A stretch of 64,000 nt of DNA from Chromatiaceae bacterium (GCA_024235415.1 JACKML010000004.1:186001-250000), one strand, 5' to 3'; numbered from the stretch's first letter, positions 25,060 through 34,001 are shown. Numbers and translations are program-made. The notes: a model not told the origin generated them from the letters alone.

Positions 25060-27048
25060 TTAACCCGCGACCTCGTCGATCGCCGCGCCGACATTCGCCG
25101 CGGTGAAACCGAACAGCTTGAACAGCTCGCCGGCCGGTGCGGATTCGCCGAAGGTATCGATCCCCACGACCTTGCCGTTGGTGCCGACGTACTTCCACCA
25201 GCCGTCGGTGACGGCGGCCTCGACAGCAACACGTGCAGTGACCGACGACGGCAGCACCGACTCCTTGTAAGCGGCGTCCTGTGCATCGAAGACGCTGGTG
25301 CACGGCATCGACACGACACGCACCTTCTTGCTGCTGGCCGCTGCGGCCTCGACGGCGATACCGACCTCGGAACCGGTCGCGATCACGATCACGTCCGGTG
25401 TACCTTCACAATCGCTGAGCACGTAGCCACCGCGATCGATATTGGCGATCTGCCCCGCATCGCGTGCCTGGAACGGCAGACCCTGACGCGAGAAGATCAG
25501 GCAGGTCGGGCCATTCGTCTTCTCGACAGCCTTGCGCCAGGCCACCGCGGTCTCGACCGTATCGCACGGACGCCAGACATCCATGCGCGGGATCATGCGC
25601 AGGGTCGGGATCTGCTCCACGGCCTGGTGGGTCGGGCCATCTTCACCCAGACCGATTGAGTCATGGGTGAACACGAAGATCGACTGGATCTTCATCAAGG
25701 CAGACATACGCAGCGCATTGCGCGCGTACTCGGAGAACATCAGGAAGGTGGCGCCGAACGGGATGAAGCCGCCGTGCAGCGCGATGCCATTCATGATTGC
25801 CGACATACCGAATTCACGGACACCGTAGTTAACGTAGTTGGCCGCCGGCATGTTGGCGCGCATCGGTTTGTACCCGGACCACTCGGTCAGGTTGGAGCAA
25901 CCGAGGTCGGCCGAACCGCCGAACAGCTCCGGCAACGCAGCTGCATAGGCCTCGATCGATGCAAGCGATGCCTGGCGGGTCGCCGGCGACTTGGCGTCGC
26001 TGTTGCACTGGGCGACGAAGGCGTCGGCCTTGGCGGCCCAGTCGGCCGGCAGTTCACCGGCCATGCGGCGCTTGAACTCGGCCGCCAGCTGCGGATGGGC
26101 GGACTCGTAGGCGGCGAACCGCTTGTTCCACTCAGCCTCGGCAGCGGCGCCCTTCTCTTTCGCGTCCCAACCCTGGTAGACCGATTTCGGCACTTCGAAA
26201 GCAGCGTGATCCCAACCCAGGGCCGCCTTGGTCAGATTGATCTCTTCCTGGCCAAGCGGTGCACCGTGGCATGCATGACTGCCAGCCTTGTTCGGCGAAC
26301 CAAAGCCGATCGTGGTCTTGCAGCAGATCATCGTCGGCTTGTCGGTCATCGCCTTGGCAAACTCCAGCGCCTTGGCGATGGCGGCCGGGTCATGGCCGTC
26401 GACGTCAGGGATGACGTGCCAGCCGTAGGACTCGAAGCGCTTGGGCGTGTCGTCGGTGAACCAGCCATCGACGTGACCGTCGATCGAGATGCCGTTGTCA
26501 TCCCAGAAACAGATCAGTTTGCCCAGGCCCAGCGTGCCGGCCAACGAGCAGGCCTCGTGCGAGATACCCTCCATCAGGCAACCATCACCGAGGAATACAT
26601 AGGTGTGATGATTGACGACCTCGTGGCCATCCTTGTTGAACTCGGCCGCCAGCGCGCGCTCGGCGATCGCCATGCCAACGGCATTGGTGATGCCCTGCCC
26701 AAGCGGGCCTGTGGTGGTCTCGACGCCAGGCGCGTAACCGTACTCCGGGTGACCCGGGGTCTTGGAATGCAGCTGACGGAAATTCTTCAGGTCGTCGATC
26801 GACAGGTCGTAACCGGTCAGATGCAGGAGGGAATAGATCAGCATCGAGCCATGACCGTTGGACAGCACGAAGCGGTCGCGGTCGGCCCATTGCGGATTCG
26901 TCGGATTGTGCTTCATGTGGTCGTTCCACAGCACTTCGGCGATGTCCGCCATACCCATCGGGGCACCGGGATGGCCGGAATTGGCTTTCTGAACGGCGTC
27001 CATACTCAACGCGCGGACGGCGTTGGCAAGCTCTCTGCGTGAGGACAT
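25060..27048 (-). CDS. tkt: Transketolase
   Basis: Transketolase moves two-carbon units between sugar phosphates using thiamine diphosphate, serving the pentose phosphate and Calvin cycles. The 662-aa product shows ANSGHPGAPMGMADIAEVLW, the TPP motif GDGCLMEGISHEA...NDNGISIDG, and the pyrimidine-domain FTHDSIGLGEDGPTHQ signature. A C-terminal transketolase domain completes it. GGAGG lies just upstream of ATG 27048. As the first gene of tkt-gap-pgk-pyk-fba it ties the operon to sugar-phosphate regeneration; no rubisco gene is in view. Confidence 0.97.
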   Translation of the reverse strand: MSSRRELANAVRALSMDAVQKANSGHPGAPMGMADIAEVLWNDHMKHNPTNPQWADRDRFVLSNGHGSMLIYSLLHLTGYDLSIDDLKNFRQLHSKTPGHPEYGYAPGVETTTGPLGQGITNAVGMAIAERALAAEFNKDGHEVVNHHTYVFLGDGCLMEGISHEACSLAGTLGLGKLICFWDDNGISIDGHVDGWFTDDTPKRFESYGWHVIPDVDGHDPAAIAKALEFAKAMTDKPTMICCKTTIGFGSPNKAGSHACHGAPLGQEEINLTKAALGWDHAAFEVPKSVYQGWDAKEKGAAAEAEWNKRFAAYESAHPQLAAEFKRRMAGELPADWAAKADAFVAQCNSDAKSPATRQASLASIEAYAAALPELFGGSADLGCSNLTEWSGYKPMRANMPAANYVNYGVREFGMSAIMNGIALHGGFIPFGATFLMFSEYARNALRMSALMKIQSIFVFTHDSIGLGEDGPTHQAVEQIPTLRMIPRMDVWRPCDTVETAVAWRKAVEKTNGPTCLIFSRQGLPFQARDAGQIANIDRGGYVLSDCEGTPDVIVIATGSEVGIAVEAAAASSKKVRVVSMPCTSVFDAQDAAYKESVLPSSVTARVAVEAAVTDGWWKYVGTNGKVVGIDTFGESAPAGELFKLFGFTAANVGAAIDEVAG

Positions 27049-27353
27049 GAGTCCCTCCTGTCAAAGACTAAGAATTCTCCGCCCCCGTGGCTGTGCCGGG
27101 AGACGAAATGATTCGCTGTTGTGCCGGGCTTACCGCATTCTTTGGCGGCGGTGCGTCGCACCTATGCGGGGACGTCGCTCTGCCTACGACGCGACCCCAA
27201 CCCGATGACCATAAAAAGGTCGGGTATTCTGACCCAGGCGAACGAAGGGGGGCAAGGAGGGATTCCCCGAATATTCAAATACACCCATAAGCACAGGAAA
27301 TCCGCTCGGGATTCATGCGCAAACATCTGTTTTTATTTAGGTTATTTTGCAGA
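27049..27353. other. Intergenic region upstream of tkt
   Basis: This spacer of about 305 bp lies between tkt and the redoxin gene, both on the minus strand. A plausible sigma70 promoter for tkt reads TTGCCC (27250-27255) and CAGAAT (27226-27231) with an 18-nt spacer, implying a leader of about 170 nt. A small GACC/GGTC hairpin around an A-rich loop (27207-27221) lies near the predicted start site. I see no GC-hairpin terminator for the redoxin gene and no convincing coding frame. Regulatory-protein operators could not be assigned. Confidence 0.35.
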
Positions 27354-27908
27354 TCATTCGATCCACTTGATGGAACAGCCCATACTTGGGACCTGCTCAA
27401 CAGGCCCGCGGCCGGTATCGGCGACCTGAGACATGGCCTCGAACAGGTCGCGTCTGGCATCAGCCGGCGCCGCATCCTTCCGGCTGGCATCGAGTCGCCC
27501 GCGGTACTGAAGTTCGCCGGCGGCGTTGTAACCGAAGAAATCCGGCGTACACACGGCGCCGTACGCCCTGGCCACCGCCTGCGATTCGTCCGATAGATAC
27601 GGGAACGGAAAGCGGTTGTGTTCTGCGATCGCGCGCATGTTGGCGAACGAGTCTTCCGGATAGTCGGTAGGGTCGTTCGACATGATCGCCACGCAGTTCA
27701 CGCCCAGGGCCTTCAGGTCCGCCGCATCGCGCACGATGCGATCGAGCACCGCCTTGACGTAGGGGCAATGGTTGCAGATGAACATCACCAGCAATCCCTT
27801 CTCCCCCATGCACTGGTCGCGGCTCCAGTGCCGGCCATCGACCCCCGGCAGATTAAAGTCGGGCGCGGCCTTGCCGAACTCACACACCGGTGTCTGCAGA
27901 GAAACCAT
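27354..27908 (-). CDS. Thioredoxin-fold peroxiredoxin-like protein
   Basis: The 184-aa product is an AhpC/TSA-type redoxin: GKAAPDFNLPGVDG near the N-terminus, then LLVMFICNHCPYVKAVLDRI with a CNHC redox motif, and YGAVCTPDFFGYNAAGEL. Members with CNHCPYVK are common cytoplasmic thioredoxin-family proteins of unassigned substrate. I place the start at ATG 27908 (MVSLQTPVCEFGKAA). The in-frame extension upstream reads antisense through metK and is rejected. It is divergent from metK. Confidence 0.88.
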   Translation of the reverse strand: MVSLQTPVCEFGKAAPDFNLPGVDGRHWSRDQCMGEKGLLVMFICNHCPYVKAVLDRIVRDAADLKALGVNCVAIMSNDPTDYPEDSFANMRAIAEHNRFPFPYLSDESQAVARAYGAVCTPDFFGYNAAGELQYRGRLDASRKDAAPADARRDLFEAMSQVADTGRGPVEQVPSMGCSIKWIE

Positions 27909-27979
27909 TGGCTTTGCCTCGATTATTGCGGCCCCAGGGCCGGGCATTGTTCCAGAATGCGCATACCCGCTCAACCGTG

Positions 27980-27985
27980 TAGAAT
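27980..27985 (+). promoter_or_regulatory. metK: Candidate metK promoter -10 box
   Basis: TAGAAT within GTGTAGAAT lies 54 nt before the metK start. The same nine bases occur at the ahcY promoter near 30280. No good -35 is visible at the standard spacing. Confidence 0.45.
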
Positions 27986-28038
27986 CGCGCGCCCCGAAGT
28001 GCGCGAAACGAACGCCGCGATATCCCAAGGAGAAAGCG

Positions 28039-29211
28039 ATGGCCCGAAATTTCATCTTTACCTCGGAATCCGTCTCCGAAGGCCACCCGGACAAGATGGC
28101 AGACCAGGTGTCGGATGCCATCCTCGACGCCATCCTCGCCGAAGACCGGCATGCACGCGTCGCCTGCGAGACGCTGTTCAAGACCGGCATGGTGATCATC
28201 GCCGGCGAGATCACGACTACCGCCAAGCCGGCATATGAGCAGGTTATCCGGCAGGTCATCAACGACATCGGCTACACCAGCTCCGAGATGGGTTTCGACG
28301 GTGACACCTGCGCGGTCATGACCGCGATCGGCGTGCAGTCACCCAATATCAACCAGGGCGTGGACCGGGCCAAACCGGAAGATCAGGGCGCCGGCGACCA
28401 GGGCCTGATGTTCGGCTACGCGACCAACGAGACCGAGGTGCTGATGCCGGCGGCCATCCAGTTTGCCCACCGTCTGGTCGAGCGCCAGGCAGAGGTACGC
28501 AAGAAGGGGATCCTGCCGCTGCTGCGCCCAGACGCGAAATCCCAGGTCAGCCTGCACTACGCCAACGGCAAACCGGTCTCGATCGACGCGGTGGTCCTGT
28601 CCACCCAGCACGCCGAGGAGTTCGCCGGGGAAACGCTGCGCGAGGCGGTCATGGACGAGATCATCAAGCCGATCCTCGACCCGACGGGGCTGCTGACCAA
28701 GGACACCCGCTTCCACATCAATCCGACCGGCAGCTTCGTGATCGGCGGACCGATGGGCGACGCGGGGCTGACCGGGCGCAAGATCATTGTCGACACCTAT
28801 GGCGGCGCGGCGCGTCACGGTGGCGGCGCATTCTCCGGCAAGGATCCGTCGAAGGTCGACCGCTCCGCTGCCTATGCCGGCCGCTATGTGGCCAAGAACA
28901 TCGTTGCCGCCGGACTGGCGGACAAGTGCGAGATCCAGGTCTCGTATGCGATCGGCGTCGCAGAACCGACCTCGATCATGATCGACACCTTCGGCACCGG
29001 CAACATCACCGACGAGCGCATCACCGAACTGGTCCGCGAACACTTCGATCTGCGGCCTTACGGCATCCTGCGTATGCTCGACCTGCTCAACACCGAGCAG
29101 ATCAAGTATCGCAGGACCGCGGCCTACGGCCATTTTGGTCGCGAAAATGCCGGATTCTCGTGGGAGAAGACCGACAAGGCAGAGGAAATGCGCGAGGCCG
29201 CCGGCATCTGA
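28039..29211 (+). CDS. metK: S-adenosylmethionine synthase
   Basis: MetK makes S-adenosylmethionine from methionine and ATP. The 390-aa product begins MARNFIFTSESVSEGHPDKM and contains GAGDQGLMFGYATNE (ATP-binding signature) and GGGAFSGKDPSKVDRSAAYA (phosphate-binding P-loop-like signature). The C-terminus is complete. AAGGAG lies about 7 nt before ATG 28039. It is monocistronic, with its own terminator at 29234. Together with ahcY and metF downstream it covers most of the activated methyl cycle. Confidence 0.97.
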   Translation: MARNFIFTSESVSEGHPDKMADQVSDAILDAILAEDRHARVACETLFKTGMVIIAGEITTTAKPAYEQVIRQVINDIGYTSSEMGFDGDTCAVMTAIGVQSPNINQGVDRAKPEDQGAGDQGLMFGYATNETEVLMPAAIQFAHRLVERQAEVRKKGILPLLRPDAKSQVSLHYANGKPVSIDAVVLSTQHAEEFAGETLREAVMDEIIKPILDPTGLLTKDTRFHINPTGSFVIGGPMGDAGLTGRKIIVDTYGGAARHGGGAFSGKDPSKVDRSAAYAGRYVAKNIVAAGLADKCEIQVSYAIGVAEPTSIMIDTFGTGNITDERITELVREHFDLRPYGILRMLDLLNTEQIKYRRTAAYGHFGRENAGFSWEKTDKAEEMREAAGI

Positions 29212-29233
29212 TCGTGACGGCAGCCATTGCACG

Positions 29234-29265
29234 AAAAAGCCGATGCCCAAAGCGTCGGCTTTTTT
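29234..29265 (+). terminator. Intrinsic terminator of metK
   Basis: A 10-bp stem (29234-29243 with 29255-29264) rich in A on the left is followed by a T-run. It lies 22 nt after the metK stop and could also serve the convergent DUF2189 gene. Confidence 0.85.
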
Positions 29266-29295
29266 GTGTCCGGCCGTCCTGCATTGCCGCGCCGG

Positions 29296-30063
29296 CTAGA
29301 GGACAGTCTCGCGGTAGGCGTGCCAGGAGGCATGACCGATCAGCGGCAGCACCAGCGCCAGCCCGATGTAGGCAGTGGCAAAACCGATCACCACGAGGCC
29401 GACGATCATACTCGCCCACAGCACCATCACGCCCTTGTTGCGCAACACCGCATTGATGCTGGTGAGTGCGCTGGTGATGGCATCGGTGCCCCGATCCAGC
29501 ATCATCGGCAGCGCCACCACGCTGGACGCAAACACGATGGTCGCGAACACCGCGCCGACTGCGCTTCCCACGGCAAGGAACTCCAGCCATTCCAAAATGC
29601 TCAGGTCCTCGCCGACAGGGAAGAACACGTGCACCATCGACGCCGCTCGCGCCCAGATCAGGAGTACCACCAGAATCACCAGCGCAAACAACAGTTCATT
29701 TCGCAGGTGATTACGGCTCTCCATCAGACACATACCCAGTCGCGGCTCGCGCCCCTGCTCCAGCTGGCGGCTGATGGAATACAGACCGAACGCCAGCACC
29801 GGCCCACTCATTACAAATCCCACGCCCAGCGTAAACAGCGCCACCACGTTGCCGCCGACCCACGCCAGGGCGGTGACCACGAACGCGAACACCGCAAGGC
29901 TGGTGCCGTAGACGAGACTCTGGCCGCGTGCGCGGTTCAGGTCTTGCCAGCCCAGCCGGAGCCAGCGCAACGGCGCGTCCAGACCCAGCTGTCTGGATGG
30001 ATAGAAAAGGGGTTCGATTGGCGGTTCAGGCTCCCCCGAGCCCGCCGTACTCGGCTCTACCAT
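29296..30063 (-). CDS. DUF2189 integral membrane protein
   Basis: The 255-aa product has a short Pro/Glu-rich N-terminus, the family-typical WLRLGWQDLNRARGQSLVYG segment, then about six hydrophobic helices ending in LVLPLIGHASWHAYRETVL. The family is an inner-membrane protein group of unknown function found beside varied housekeeping genes. The start at ATG 30063 (MVEPSTAGSGEPEPP) has a strong GGAGGAG upstream; a longer open frame to 30249 is rejected. It converges on metK and is divergent from ahcY. Confidence 0.88.
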   Translation of the reverse strand: MVEPSTAGSGEPEPPIEPLFYPSRQLGLDAPLRWLRLGWQDLNRARGQSLVYGTSLAVFAFVVTALAWVGGNVVALFTLGVGFVMSGPVLAFGLYSISRQLEQGREPRLGMCLMESRNHLRNELLFALVILVVLLIWARAASMVHVFFPVGEDLSILEWLEFLAVGSAVGAVFATIVFASSVVALPMMLDRGTDAITSALTSINAVLRNKGVMVLWASMIVGLVVIGFATAYIGLALVLPLIGHASWHAYRETVL

Positions 30064-30255
30064 GTTCTCCTCCCGCAGGTGCCCGTCCCGTTTGCCGGGA
30101 TCTGTCCGATTGTTGTTTTCGTGACCGCCGGGGCCAGTTGCCTGGGACGCATTCCCGGCGTCGATGTCACTTCGTTTATTTGGTGGCCTCGACAAAGGAT
30201 AATACGCAATTCCCGGCCCCGTGGTGGCAGTAAAATCCCACGGCCGCACTGGCGA

Positions 30256-30288
30256 TTGGCAGAAAACGCCCGGTCAAGCGTGTAGAAT
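30256..30288 (+). promoter_or_regulatory. ahcY: Candidate ahcY promoter
   Basis: TTGGCA (30256-30261) and TAGAAT (30283-30288) are separated by 21 nt, longer than optimal. The predicted start near 30295 lies upstream of the riboswitch, as expected for a 5' UTR regulator. GTGTAGAAT is shared with the metK promoter region. Confidence 0.45.
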
Positions 30289-30357
30289 TTCGACCTGCCC
30301 CGGTTGGCAGGCTCAAGATTCAGGCCCGGCCAACGCTACAGGGGCATCACAATTCCA

Positions 30358-30434
30358 TCCCGAGGGGCGCTGCAACCTGCTCTGACAGGCCAGGCTCGGT
30401 ACCGGATACGGTTTCGCACAACGGCGCTCACTCA
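30358..30434 (+). promoter_or_regulatory. S-adenosylhomocysteine (SAH) riboswitch upstream of ahcY
   Basis: The segment shows the conserved SAH-riboswitch landmarks in order: CCGAGGGGCGCTGCAACC, CAGGCTCGGT, then AACGGCGCTCAC. The 5' CCGAG pairs with CTCGG (30395-30399), and GGGCGC pairs with GCGCTC near 30424-30430. It ends about 27 nt before the ahcY start. SAH riboswitches turn on ahcY and methionine-cycle genes when SAH accumulates, which fits the ahcY-metF genes downstream. Recognition is by eye from the consensus; no covariance search was run. Confidence 0.9.
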
Positions 30435-30460
30435 CGTTTCTTGAACAGGAGTCAACAACC

Positions 30461-31867
30461 ATGAGTGAGTTCACCGATTTCAAAGTCGCCGACATGTCGC
30501 TGGCCGACTGGGGCCGGAAAGAGATGCGCATCGCCGAGACTGAGATGCCGGGCCTGATGGCCCTGCGCAGCAAGTACGGCAAGGAAAAGCCGCTCCAGGG
30601 CGCGCGCATCACCGGCTCATTGCATATGACCATCCAGACCGCGGTGCTGATCGAGACCCTGGTCGAACTCGGCGCCCAGGTGCGCTGGTGCTCGTGCAAC
30701 ATCTTCTCCACCCAGGACCACGCCGCTGCCGCCATCGCCGCTGCCGGCATCCCTGTCTATGCGTGGAAGGGCGAGACGCTGGAAGAATACTGGTGGTGCA
30801 CCGAGCAGGTGCTGAACTGGCCGAACGGCGAAGCCCCCAACATGATCCTCGACGACGGCGGTGACGCCACCCTGCTGGTGCACAAGGGCGTCGAATACGC
30901 CAACGCCGGTGCAGTGCCTGATCCGAAAGCCAGCGACCCCGAGGAATGGCAGGTCATTCTGGGCGTACTCAAGCGCAGCCTGGCCGAAGACCCGAAGCGC
31001 TATCACCGGATGGCGGAATCGATCCGCGGCGTGACCGAGGAGACAACCACCGGGGTGCATCGCCTGTACGAGATGCTGAAAAAAGGCCAGCTCCTGTTCC
31101 CGGCCATGAACGTCAACGACTCGGTGACCAAGTCCAAGTTCGACAACCTCTATGGCTGCCGTGAGTCACTGGTCGACGGCATCAAGCGCGCAACCGACGT
31201 GATGATCGCCGGCAAGATCGCGCTGGTGTGCGGCTACGGCGACGTCGGCAAAGGCTCGGCACAATCGCTGCGCGGCCTCGGCGCGACCGTATGGATTACC
31301 GAGATCGACCCGATCTGCGCGCTGCAGGCGGCGATGGAGGGCTACCGCGTGGTCACGATGGAGGACGCCGCACCAATCGCCGACATCTTCGTCACCACGA
31401 CCGGCAACAAAGACATCATCCGCCACGACCACATGGCCGCGATGAAGGATCAGGCGATCGTGTGCAACATCGGTCACTTCGACAACGAGATCGACATCGC
31501 GAGCGTCAAGAAGTACCAATGGGAGAACATCAAGCCGCAGGTCGACCACATCATTTTTCCCGACGGCAAGCGCATCATCATGCTCGCCGAGGGCCGACTG
31601 GTTAACCTGGGCTGCGCCACCGGCCACCCCAGCTTCGTCATGTCGAACAGTTTCACCAACCAGGTGCTGGCGCAGATCGAGTTGTTCGCCAAACGTGACG
31701 CCTACCCGATCGGTGTCTATATCCTGCCGAAGAAACTGGATGAGGAGGTCGCACGCCTGCACCTAAGCAAGATCGGCGCCAGGCTGACCGTTCTCAGCCA
31801 GGACCAGGCCGACTATATCGGCGTGCCGGTGGATGGCCCGTACAAGGCCGATCACTACCGCTATTGA
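30461..31867 (+). CDS. ahcY: Adenosylhomocysteinase (SAH hydrolase)
   Basis: AhcY reversibly hydrolyses S-adenosylhomocysteine to adenosine and homocysteine, removing a methyltransferase inhibitor. The 468-aa product has GSLHMTIQTAVLIETLVELG, the NAD-binding GYGDVGKGSAQSLRGLGA, VTTTGNKDIIRHDHMAAMKD and the C-terminal DGPYKADHYRY with conserved Lys and Tyr. TGAACAGGAG precedes the ATG. The SAH riboswitch in its leader makes end-product control very likely. metF follows after a 66-nt spacer containing a hairpin. Confidence 0.97.
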   Translation: MSEFTDFKVADMSLADWGRKEMRIAETEMPGLMALRSKYGKEKPLQGARITGSLHMTIQTAVLIETLVELGAQVRWCSCNIFSTQDHAAAAIAAAGIPVYAWKGETLEEYWWCTEQVLNWPNGEAPNMILDDGGDATLLVHKGVEYANAGAVPDPKASDPEEWQVILGVLKRSLAEDPKRYHRMAESIRGVTEETTTGVHRLYEMLKKGQLLFPAMNVNDSVTKSKFDNLYGCRESLVDGIKRATDVMIAGKIALVCGYGDVGKGSAQSLRGLGATVWITEIDPICALQAAMEGYRVVTMEDAAPIADIFVTTTGNKDIIRHDHMAAMKDQAIVCNIGHFDNEIDIASVKKYQWENIKPQVDHIIFPDGKRIIMLAEGRLVNLGCATGHPSFVMSNSFTNQVLAQIELFAKRDAYPIGVYILPKKLDEEVARLHLSKIGARLTVLSQDQADYIGVPVDGPYKADHYRY

Positions 31868-31878
31868 TCCAACGCGAC

Positions 31879-31920
31879 GCAGGGTGTGCGGCACCATCAA
31901 TACTCGCCCGCACACCCTGC
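31879..31920 (+). other. Perfect 13-bp hairpin in the ahcY-metF spacer
   Basis: Positions 31879-31891 and 31908-31920 are exact reverse complements with a 16-nt loop, ending 13 nt before the metF start. No T-run follows (ACCCGGGAAC). It could regulate metF translation, mark an RNA-processing site, or reduce read-through. Confidence 0.7.
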
Positions 31921-31933
31921 ACCCGGGAACGCC

Positions 31934-32791
31934 ATGAACCACACCACCGCAATCTACAGCTTCGAACTTTTTCCGCCGAAGACCGAGAAAGGCATCGCCA
32001 ACCTGCGCGAAACGGTCAGCACCCTGAACGCCCGCCAACCGGCCTTCTTTTCAGTGACTTACGGTGCCGGTGGCTCGACGCAGAGCAACACCTTCGCCAC
32101 TGTCGACTGGATACGGGACCAGGGCATCGACGCCGCGCCGCACCTGTCGTGCATTGGCAGCAGTACCGATGAAATCACGACGATCCTCCGGCGTTACGAG
32201 GCGCAGGGCATTACCCGTATCGTCGCCTTGCGCGGCGACCTGCCGTCTGGCGCCGGTGCCGGCGCCATGGGCGATCTGAACCACGCCAACGAACTGGTGG
32301 CACTGATCCGCAAGCACTTTGGGGACCGTTTCCGCATCGAGGTAGCGGCCTACCCCGAGATGCATCCACAGGCACCCAACTTCAACCGCGACCTCGACAA
32401 CTTCAAACGCAAAGTGGATGCCGGCGCCGACTCGGCGATCACCCAGTATTTCTACAACGCCGACGCATATGCGAGCTTCATCGATGCCTGCACGACGCGT
32501 TCGATCGATATCCCGGTCGTACCGGGGATCATGCCGATCACCAATTTCAGCAACCTGGTGCGTTTTTCCGATGCCTGCGGCGCCGAGATCCCACGCTGGC
32601 TGCGTAAACGACTCGAGGACTACGGCGACGACATCGAGAGTATCCGCAAACTCGGCACCGAGGTGGTCACCGACCTGTGCCTGCGCCTGCTCGACATGGG
32701 CGCCCCCGGCCTGCACTTCTACACCATGAACCAGGCCGCGCCGACGCTGGCGATCTGGGACAACCTGGGCCTCGACGCAGCGGCGGGCTGA
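31934..32791 (+). CDS. metF: Methylenetetrahydrofolate reductase
   Basis: MetF reduces 5,10-methylene-THF to 5-methyl-THF for methionine synthesis. The 285-aa flavoprotein TIM barrel begins MNHTTAIYSFELFPPKTEKG with the catalytic Glu in FELFPPK. It contains SVTYGAGGSTQSNT, IVALRGDLPSG, EVAAYPEMHP, ITQYFYNAD and VPGIMPITNF, all typical of bacterial MetF. The start at ATG 31934 is chosen because the family N-terminus begins there. It is cotranscribed with ahcY. Confidence 0.96.
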   Translation: MNHTTAIYSFELFPPKTEKGIANLRETVSTLNARQPAFFSVTYGAGGSTQSNTFATVDWIRDQGIDAAPHLSCIGSSTDEITTILRRYEAQGITRIVALRGDLPSGAGAGAMGDLNHANELVALIRKHFGDRFRIEVAAYPEMHPQAPNFNRDLDNFKRKVDAGADSAITQYFYNADAYASFIDACTTRSIDIPVVPGIMPITNFSNLVRFSDACGAEIPRWLRKRLEDYGDDIESIRKLGTEVVTDLCLRLLDMGAPGLHFYTMNQAAPTLAIWDNLGLDAAAG

Positions 32792-32805
32792 GGCCGACGC
32801 CCAGC

Positions 32806-33531
32806 ATGCGTCTGTCCCGCATCCATACCGCGCAGGCACTTGTCCCCGGCAGCGAGGTGGAGATGGATGCACGCGCCTGCCGCTACCTGAGCCAGGTACT
32901 TCGACTGCGGGCCGGCCAGTCGATCGTCCTGTTCAACGGGGACGGGCGCGACTACGCCGCCGAACTGACGCGCTGCGATCGCCGTGGCTGCACCGCCCGG
33001 ATCGGCAATGTGCTGTCCACCGAATCACAGGCCAGACTGCCAATCCACCTCGGAATCGGCATATCGCGCGGCGAACGCATGGACTTCGCCATCCAGAAAT
33101 CAGTCGAACTCGGGGTACAGGCACTGACCCCGCTGACAACCTCACGCAGCGTCGTGCAGTTGACGTCGGAGCGCCGAGACAAGCGCATGGAACACTGGCA
33201 GGGGGTGATCATCAGCGCCTGCGAGCAATGCGGTCGCAGTCGCCTGCCGGTACTTCACCCGCCCCTTTCTCTCGGTGACTGGCTGAACGGACAGCCCACG
33301 GGTCTGCTGCTATACCACGAGGCCGCACACACGCTGGCGACCGTTGCCCCGCCCGAGGGCACACTGAATCTGTTGATCGGGCCCGAGGGCGGCCTTGGCG
33401 AGGACGAACGCAATCTCGCGATCCGGAGCGGATTTACCGATGTGCGGCTCGGACCACGCGTGTTGCGCACCGAAACCGCGCCGCTGGCCGCACTGGCGGC
33501 CATCCAGGTCCTGTGGGGTGATTTTCGCTGA
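32806..33531 (+). CDS. rsmE: 16S rRNA (uracil-1498-N3)-methyltransferase
   Basis: RsmE methylates U1498 of 16S rRNA in the mature 30S subunit using SAM. The 241-aa SPOUT-class protein has an N-terminal PUA-like domain (MRLSRIHTAQALVPGSEVEM). The knotted C-terminal SAM-binding region holds LLIGPEGGLGEDERNLAIRS and LGPRVLRTETAPLAALAAIQ. The start at ATG 32806 is 14 nt after metF, so it probably belongs to the ahcY-metF transcript. Confidence 0.95.
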   Translation: MRLSRIHTAQALVPGSEVEMDARACRYLSQVLRLRAGQSIVLFNGDGRDYAAELTRCDRRGCTARIGNVLSTESQARLPIHLGIGISRGERMDFAIQKSVELGVQALTPLTTSRSVVQLTSERRDKRMEHWQGVIISACEQCGRSRLPVLHPPLSLGDWLNGQPTGLLLYHEAAHTLATVAPPEGTLNLLIGPEGGLGEDERNLAIRSGFTDVRLGPRVLRTETAPLAALAAIQVLWGDFR

Positions 33532-33545
33532 GCCGGGGGAGTGCC

Positions 33546-34001
33546 TCAGGCCACGGGTAGCTGCGTATGCAGGTAATCCAGATCGGGCACTATCAGTTCT
33601 TCACCGCCGACCGAGATCCGCATGCGTACCGGAGACGCGCCCGACGCCGGCGTCCCGGCGAACTCGATCACCTCGCGCTGCACGCGCAATAACCGTGGTA
33701 TGCCTTGCGCGACCAGGCCGATCAGCGGCCAGTCGTCGCCTGGCTGCAAGGCATAGCAGACGGCGATGCGCTGCCGGATGCCGCCACCGGCAACCGAGCG
33801 TCCCAGCAGGCGTTCGAAATCGACCACCGGTATATCGCGCTGGTGCCAGCCGACCTTACCCTGAAGCCAGGGCAGATCATGATCCAGCGGGTCCGGTTCG
33901 CGGTAGCCGATGACCTCGGCGACTGCGGCATTGGGCAGCAGCAGGCGCCCCTCACGCATCGGGATAAGCATGCAGCGGATTTCGTCTTCACGCTGACTCA
34001 C
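33546..34001 (-). CDS. CheW-like protein at the end of the Chp operon
   Basis: This 151-aa CheW-domain protein contains LIPMREGRLLLPNAAVAEVI, WLQGKVGWHQRDIPVVDFER and PLIGLVAQGIPRLLRV. Such a second CheW-like protein often follows chpA and corresponds to ChpC in P. aeruginosa. It probably links an additional input to ChpA. The GTG start overlaps the chpA stop as GTGA, indicating coupling. It converges with rsmE. Confidence 0.88.
   Translation of the reverse strand: MSQREDEIRCMLIPMREGRLLLPNAAVAEVIGYREPDPLDHDLPWLQGKVGWHQRDIPVVDFERLLGRSVAGGGIRQRIAVCYALQPGDDWPLIGLVAQGIPRLLRVQREVIEFAGTPASGASPVRMRISVGGEELIVPDLDYLHTQLPVA

Noticed and set aside
27049..27353. CbbR-type operator upstream of tkt
   Set aside because: I looked for a T-N11-A LysR-type dyad because of the Calvin-type operon but found none that stands out.
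27909..28268. 120-residue N-terminal extension of the redoxin gene
   Set aside because: It would run antisense through the metK 5' region and its residues do not resemble redoxins; the family start is at 27908.
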